A stretch of 63,990 bases of DNA from NCBI GenBank assembly GCA_938002015.1, contig CALLAU010000076.1, positions 1 to 63,990 of the forward strand, read 5' to 3'. Made by a program: the position numbers and the translations under genes. Below the pieces are notes generated by a model that saw nothing but the letters and a program-made list of their open reading frames with translations, searched no databases and was not told the origin of the DNA. This document shows positions 60,437 to 63,990 of the stretch, piece after piece. Each line of letters begins with the position of its first letter. Within the stretch, counting starts at the first letter, position 1. The stretch comes from an uncultured Bdellovibrionales bacterium (GTDB taxonomy: Bacteria > Bdellovibrionota > Bdellovibrionia > Bdellovibrionales > UBA1609).

Positions 60437-62872
60437 ATGAAGTCTTTAGGCAGTTTATCTTTATCTTTACTAATTGGTATCTCGAGTTTTGCTCAAGACG
60501 ATCCAACTTTAACACTTTCAATGATTAATAACCAATATGTTGGATTAAATGACGGAGGGTTCACTTATGAACTTGTTGAAGCTCAGGCATTTAGCCTTTT
60601 AAAAGAAATGGCTGCAGGTGAATCAGTTGAGATATTGCCATTTATTTCACGGTCAGCTTATCAAGAGAAAAGAGCTTGGTTTGAAGAAAATATCCCTGAA
60701 GTTGACTGGAGTCTTTATTTTTCTTTAGCGGCTTATAATGGGGTAAATACGTCTGCTGCAAATCAAGAACAAAGCATTAATAATATAGTAGTTCAACCAG
60801 TAGATCTCGATATTATTCAACGTGCTTTTAAAAGAATTGATGCGATTAGAAATCCAGAAGGCTTCTCAAACCTAGACATGCAGCAAGCAGTCAATGCTCA
60901 AGACTTAAGGGTAGAGATAGCAAAAGCTATTGATAAAGTAGAAGAGTTTAAAGTTTTAAAAGAGTGGGCAGCTGAAAAAGGAATTCGTTTTGCTTTAACA
61001 GGTCTTTCAGCGGCTCGTTTTGCACATTACGTAAAAGCTCATATGATTTCTAGACAAGAAAGAGGAAGTAGGTTTGAAGATAAAAGATTCGACTATTCTT
61101 TTGAAAGTATATTTGGGAGAGCTCCAGAACCTCTTCATTTTATAATTGATTCTATTGATACAACGAAAAGAGAAGTGATCACTGCTTCAGTTCGTGATGA
61201 TGCAACAGCTTTTATTGTAAAAAACTATCCTAAGATGTTAGGTGGAATAGCACCTGAAGATTATCATGTTGTTAGTAGATTGATGCACTCTGTATTTGTA
61301 AGTTCCAGTACAGATATTGATAATTCATACTCTAGTGCAGCTCTATTTTTTAATCCAGCTCAATCAAGGGATTTCATATATAATGTCCCTGTCTTGGAAC
61401 CTGATTCAGAGGGATTTTCGTTCTTAAAAGATGTAGCTGATCATGATTTTAGTGCTAGATTTAATCCAAGCCTTTCAACAATCAATCATAATGACAACCT
61501 TGTTCACCTTATGAAACTTATAAAAATAATTACAGAATTTGATCTCAAATTGACTGAGACTCAAGTGAGTGCCATTAAAAACTATGTTGATGTCATAGAT
61601 TTTTCTGAAATTGCCCCCATGCCAAAAGCTAAAGCGATTGAGTTTGGTATGATGGCTTTACGTAGAGCTTACTCAGTTGAAAGAGCTTGGGACTTGCTAG
61701 AAAAGGTTGGTTTGCGCGGCAGAATTATAAGTCTTGATGGACATAGGATTAATGAAGTTGGTTCCGCTTCATGGTGGTTAAATAAAGAACCTTTAAGATC
61801 AAAACCGTTAGGTACAATTGGTAAAACTGCCGGAGAGCTAGGTTTAGATATAATATCACATGACACTAAAACTTTAGATGCACTAGATTCTATTACTAAA
61901 CCAACTAATGGTGATGTGAATCTTTTTAGATCTCGGTCAGGTGTACCAGGAGAAACAGCAGCTTTTGGGGATGGTGTTTATATGAGAGTGGGCGTAAGAG
62001 GTCACCTAGGTACAAACAAGACAATTATTTACAAAATCCACCCGGATGCTAGAGAGGGTGAAGATTTCATAATTAATAGTGATTTAGTAACAGTTTTAAA
62101 TGCTAAAGCAGTTAAAACAATTGGATATAAAGAATTTGTTAAGGAAAGAGCAGAAACTTATTTGGCAAACACTCTTGAATTAGACAAAGTAATTGATGCA
62201 GCTTCAAATGGGAATAAAGATGCAATATCGAGGGTGGTTAGTTTTCTTAAATATTTCCATGAATATCCAAAGAGGTTTAATGAGTTAGATGAAAACCAAA
62301 GAAGACTTTATAGAAAAGCTTTAGCTGTATCAGCTGTTCAAAAAGGAATAGAGAACTTGGTCAAATCTCCTTACCTTAAGGTTCTTTTGCCGGGGCCACC
62401 AGGTATCGGTAAAACAGCTATTTATAATGACCTTGCAGAGTTATATTTAGGTTCTGATCAAAAACCACCTAGCTTTGAGTATGATTTTTCTAACCTAACC
62501 ATGAACCCTAATTATGAGCAATATGGAATCTATAATAAAAACGATAATCTTTCTTCGGTTTTAACAGACCCTATATTTACTGAGCGTTTTTCAGAAATCA
62601 AACTTGCAGAGCCTCTTCTACCTGAAGGTATGTCTATGAGGGATCTGGTCAAGCTTGTTGAATCTTTAGGCTTTGATACACCTGAAGGGAAGGTAAAGGC
62701 TATTAAGGTTGTATTAGATTACTTCAAAGTCAAAAGTACATCTTTAAGTACCCCACCTGCACAGCCGTATATTGCTTTTGAAGACATAATGAGAGTTAGA
62801 AATGGAGAAGGATCACCAAAAAGTCCTTATGAACCTGGAAGTCTGACCTGCAAACAAGCTCTATCAAATTAG
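60437..62872 (+). CDS. Large exported paralogue 3: degenerate nucleotidyltransferase head, ART-like domain, C-terminal P-loop region
   Basis: 811 residues. Signal peptide MKSLGSLSLSLLIGISSFAQ; GGGAG 8 bp before the ATG. An extra N-terminal region (about 20-165) precedes the head domain, where the GG of the family is G189-L190 and DLDIVVD has become PLHFIID, so the catalytic acids are gone. SWWLNKEPLRS is kept. The ART-like region is intact: SHDTK (H475), FGDGVYMRVG (Y515) and AREGEDF. In place of the HW repeats there is a helical part and a Walker A P-loop, GPPGIGKT at 653-660, as in AAA-type ATPases; a clear Walker B is not seen. It ends TCKQALSN. A P-loop in an exported protein implies action where ATP is present. 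Confidence 0.75.
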   Translation: MKSLGSLSLSLLIGISSFAQDDPTLTLSMINNQYVGLNDGGFTYELVEAQAFSLLKEMAAGESVEILPFISRSAYQEKRAWFEENIPEVDWSLYFSLAAYNGVNTSAANQEQSINNIVVQPVDLDIIQRAFKRIDAIRNPEGFSNLDMQQAVNAQDLRVEIAKAIDKVEEFKVLKEWAAEKGIRFALTGLSAARFAHYVKAHMISRQERGSRFEDKRFDYSFESIFGRAPEPLHFIIDSIDTTKREVITASVRDDATAFIVKNYPKMLGGIAPEDYHVVSRLMHSVFVSSSTDIDNSYSSAALFFNPAQSRDFIYNVPVLEPDSEGFSFLKDVADHDFSARFNPSLSTINHNDNLVHLMKLIKIITEFDLKLTETQVSAIKNYVDVIDFSEIAPMPKAKAIEFGMMALRRAYSVERAWDLLEKVGLRGRIISLDGHRINEVGSASWWLNKEPLRSKPLGTIGKTAGELGLDIISHDTKTLDALDSITKPTNGDVNLFRSRSGVPGETAAFGDGVYMRVGVRGHLGTNKTIIYKIHPDAREGEDFIINSDLVTVLNAKAVKTIGYKEFVKERAETYLANTLELDKVIDAASNGNKDAISRVVSFLKYFHEYPKRFNELDENQRRLYRKALAVSAVQKGIENLVKSPYLKVLLPGPPGIGKTAIYNDLAELYLGSDQKPPSFEYDFSNLTMNPNYEQYGIYNKNDNLSSVLTDPIFTERFSEIKLAEPLLPEGMSMRDLVKLVESLGFDTPEGKVKAIKVVLDYFKVKSTSLSTPPAQPYIAFEDIMRVRNGEGSPKSPYEPGSLTCKQALSN

Positions 62873-62966
62873 TCGCAAAGCAGGGTGAGTATCACAAGAT
62901 TTCAGTTTCTTTTTTTGATGATATGCAAATGTATCTTTTGAAAAGTTGATTGAAATGAAAAAAGTG

Positions 62967-62988
62967 AAGTCCTCTAGTTGAGGGCTTT
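62967..62988 (+). terminator. Weak hairpin terminator after paralogue 3
   Basis: AAGTCCTC pairs with GAGGGCTT (one G-U pair) around a five-base loop, followed only by TTTACAACTT. It lies 95 bp past the stop codon. The remaining gap to paralogue 4 holds no other gene. Confidence 0.45.
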
Positions 62989-63156
62989 ACAACTTCTCAT
63001 TTCGTATAAATGTGGTATATAAGAACCTTAAATCGTCACAGTAATTAACTGTTTGACAGTCTTTTTTGATATTTGATCAGGTCACTTCAGGTACTGCTTT
63101 AAGTATATAAGATTACTTAACTTTTTCTTATTCTTTTCTGAAAATGGGAATAATAA

Positions 63157-63990
63157 ATGCATAACTTTATTTGCATGAGAAATTTTCTATCTTGTTTCTT
63201 TTTCTTTAGCCTCATTGTTCAGGCCTCTTATGCTCAGGTTCTACCTGAGGAGCTCTCTCGCGCAGTAAAAGAGCGAATAAAGCTTGTACCAGAATTTGCC
63301 TTTATTCAAAAGCAAGCCAATGAACTTGGTGTTAAAGTTTATCTCTTTGGCGGCACAGCTTCAGCCTTTGGACATTACGTCAGATGGGATTTGGAGCGCG
63401 AGGCGGGAGATGATAAATATCAAAAAGAACGCTTCGATTACGATTTCACAAACATTTATAGAGGAAACCAAGATTTAGACATTGTTGTCGATGGCAGCAT
63501 CGAACAGATCAATCAATTGCAGTCTCTTTTAAAAGAAGCTTTTCCTCATTTTGTTGGAAATAAAGAGGCTTGGGAGATAAGATCTCTTAGAGATGAAAAA
63601 GGAGATAAAGAAGCTTTATTAGATAATCCAAGTTTTCTTAATCAGCACACCGATTCTAATTCAACAGGACTCATCGATTTAAATGCAGAGGCAGATGAAC
63701 TGGTCTTTAGAGATCTTTTTGCATGGAATAAAAAAGACTCTCTTTTTTTAGAGGACGTCTCTCAAGCAAAAATCATTTTTCTCTATAGTGAAAAGCATCA
63801 TGAAACTCAAAGGTATAAAGACGGTAAGAATCCCCCCCTCTTTGCTGCTATTAGGTATCTCGCTAAATTAGCTCAATATGAAGTTCAAGGTAGAGAAAGA
63901 GATCTTAAGACTATAAAAAAGATTATAGATAAAACTGATTGGGAAAAAGTAAAGACGAATCAATATGTAAAAAACAAGCTCTCTGAATTT
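63157..63990 (+). CDS. Large exported protein, nucleotidyltransferase-like head (paralogue 4, truncated by window end)
   Basis: The frame is open from the ATG at 63157 to the window edge (278 codons, no stop). GGGA lies 7 bp upstream; an ATG at 63175 (MRNFLSCFFF) is an alternative. The signal peptide ends ASYAQ. VKVYLFGGTASAF, then WDLEREAGD, YRGNQ and DLDIVVDG, are almost identical in protein to paralogues 1 and 2, and LFAWNKKDSLF and NPPLFAAIRYLAKLAQY follow in the same order. Comparing WDLEREAGD codons with paralogue 1 shows five synonymous changes in eight codons after Trp, so protein sequence, not DNA, is conserved. The ART-like and repeat parts, if present, lie outside the window. Confidence 0.8.
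   Translation, partial: MHNFICMRNFLSCFFFFSLIVQASYAQVLPEELSRAVKERIKLVPEFAFIQKQANELGVKVYLFGGTASAFGHYVRWDLEREAGDDKYQKERFDYDFTNIYRGNQDLDIVVDGSIEQINQLQSLLKEAFPHFVGNKEAWEIRSLRDEKGDKEALLDNPSFLNQHTDSNSTGLIDLNAEADELVFRDLFAWNKKDSLFLEDVSQAKIIFLYSEKHHETQRYKDGKNPPLFAAIRYLAKLAQYEVQGRERDLKTIKKIIDKTDWEKVKTNQYVKNKLSEF

Noticed and set aside
63147..63160. Sigma-54 element before paralogue 4
   Set aside because: GG-N10-GC spacing is present but the flanking bases (GGGAAT, ATGC) match poorly and it overlaps the ATG at 63157; kept only as a weak remark.
63284..63478. Short plus-strand ORF
   Set aside because: It is a shadow in another frame of paralogue 4, whose own frame is open from 63157 to the window end and encodes a conserved protein.

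Overview
The window is AT-rich (my impression is about one third G+C) and gene-dense. Its genes point to a Gram-negative bacterium with an outer membrane: LpxD, a TolC-like channel, OmpA-type proteins, many lipoproteins and many classical signal peptides. The gene set (membrane pyrophosphatase, Tex, a BlaI/M56 sensor, amidoligase/retropepsin operon, BspA-like surface lipoproteins, several TTG/GTG starts) fits a Bdellovibrionota member of the Bacteriovoracales / Halobacteriovorax type, i.e. a bacterial predator. That placement is inference from gene content; there is no rRNA or tRNA gene in the window to confirm it.

Positions 1-45400 are mostly core genome: the 3' end of hppA, metG, lpxD, infA, tex, topA, a Prc/Tsp-like S41 protease, a 2-oxo acid dehydrogenase E1 pair, an RND exporter with its TolC-like partner, pyrE, cutA, a CNNM/CBS membrane protein, dcd, fusA, a short RecQ-type helicase, aat, slyD and typA/bipA. 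Three parts stand out. (i) At 29645-31655 a BlaI repressor sits behind a perfect 36-bp palindrome and is followed by a fusion of a BlaR1-type M56 metalloprotease with a lytic transglycosylase. (ii) At 35892-39131 there is an operon of a retropepsin-like lipoprotein, a seven-TM inactive transglutaminase and an ATP-grasp ligase. (iii) The TolC/RND operon has no periplasmic adaptor gene.

Positions 45600-63990 are accessory and hold the most unusual content: a cluster of large secreted proteins. Four paralogues (51275-55030 +, 57179-60055 -, 60437-62872 +, and 63157 to the window end +) begin with a signal peptide. The two intact canonical copies have a head domain like CCA-adding enzymes/poly(A) polymerases (GG...DLDIVVDG), a SWW(M/L)NKEPLR motif, a PARP/Tpt1-like ADP-ribosyltransferase-like region (HET ... 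GDGFYT) and a long tail of HW-containing helical repeats. The third copy has lost the nucleotidyltransferase residues and gained a P-loop. A secreted phosphoribosyltransferase-like protein (50062-51063), a beta-solenoid lipoprotein (47275-49413) and an orphan secreted protein (56025-57128) lie among them.

Two signals tie the cluster together. Sigma-54 type -24/-12 elements with the exact GG-N10-GC spacing lie upstream of the third paralogue, the PRTase-like gene and the first paralogue, with weaker candidates for the other two. A C-terminal cysteine motif, [GST]-C-x2-[AIV]-L-x(0,1)-[NF]-stop, ends three paralogues and also the unrelated solenoid lipoprotein. My working hypothesis is a sigma-54-controlled set of exported effectors whose co-substrates (NTP, NAD+, PRPP) would be found only inside another cell, consistent with predation. 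The sequence motifs are seen directly; the biological role is inferred.
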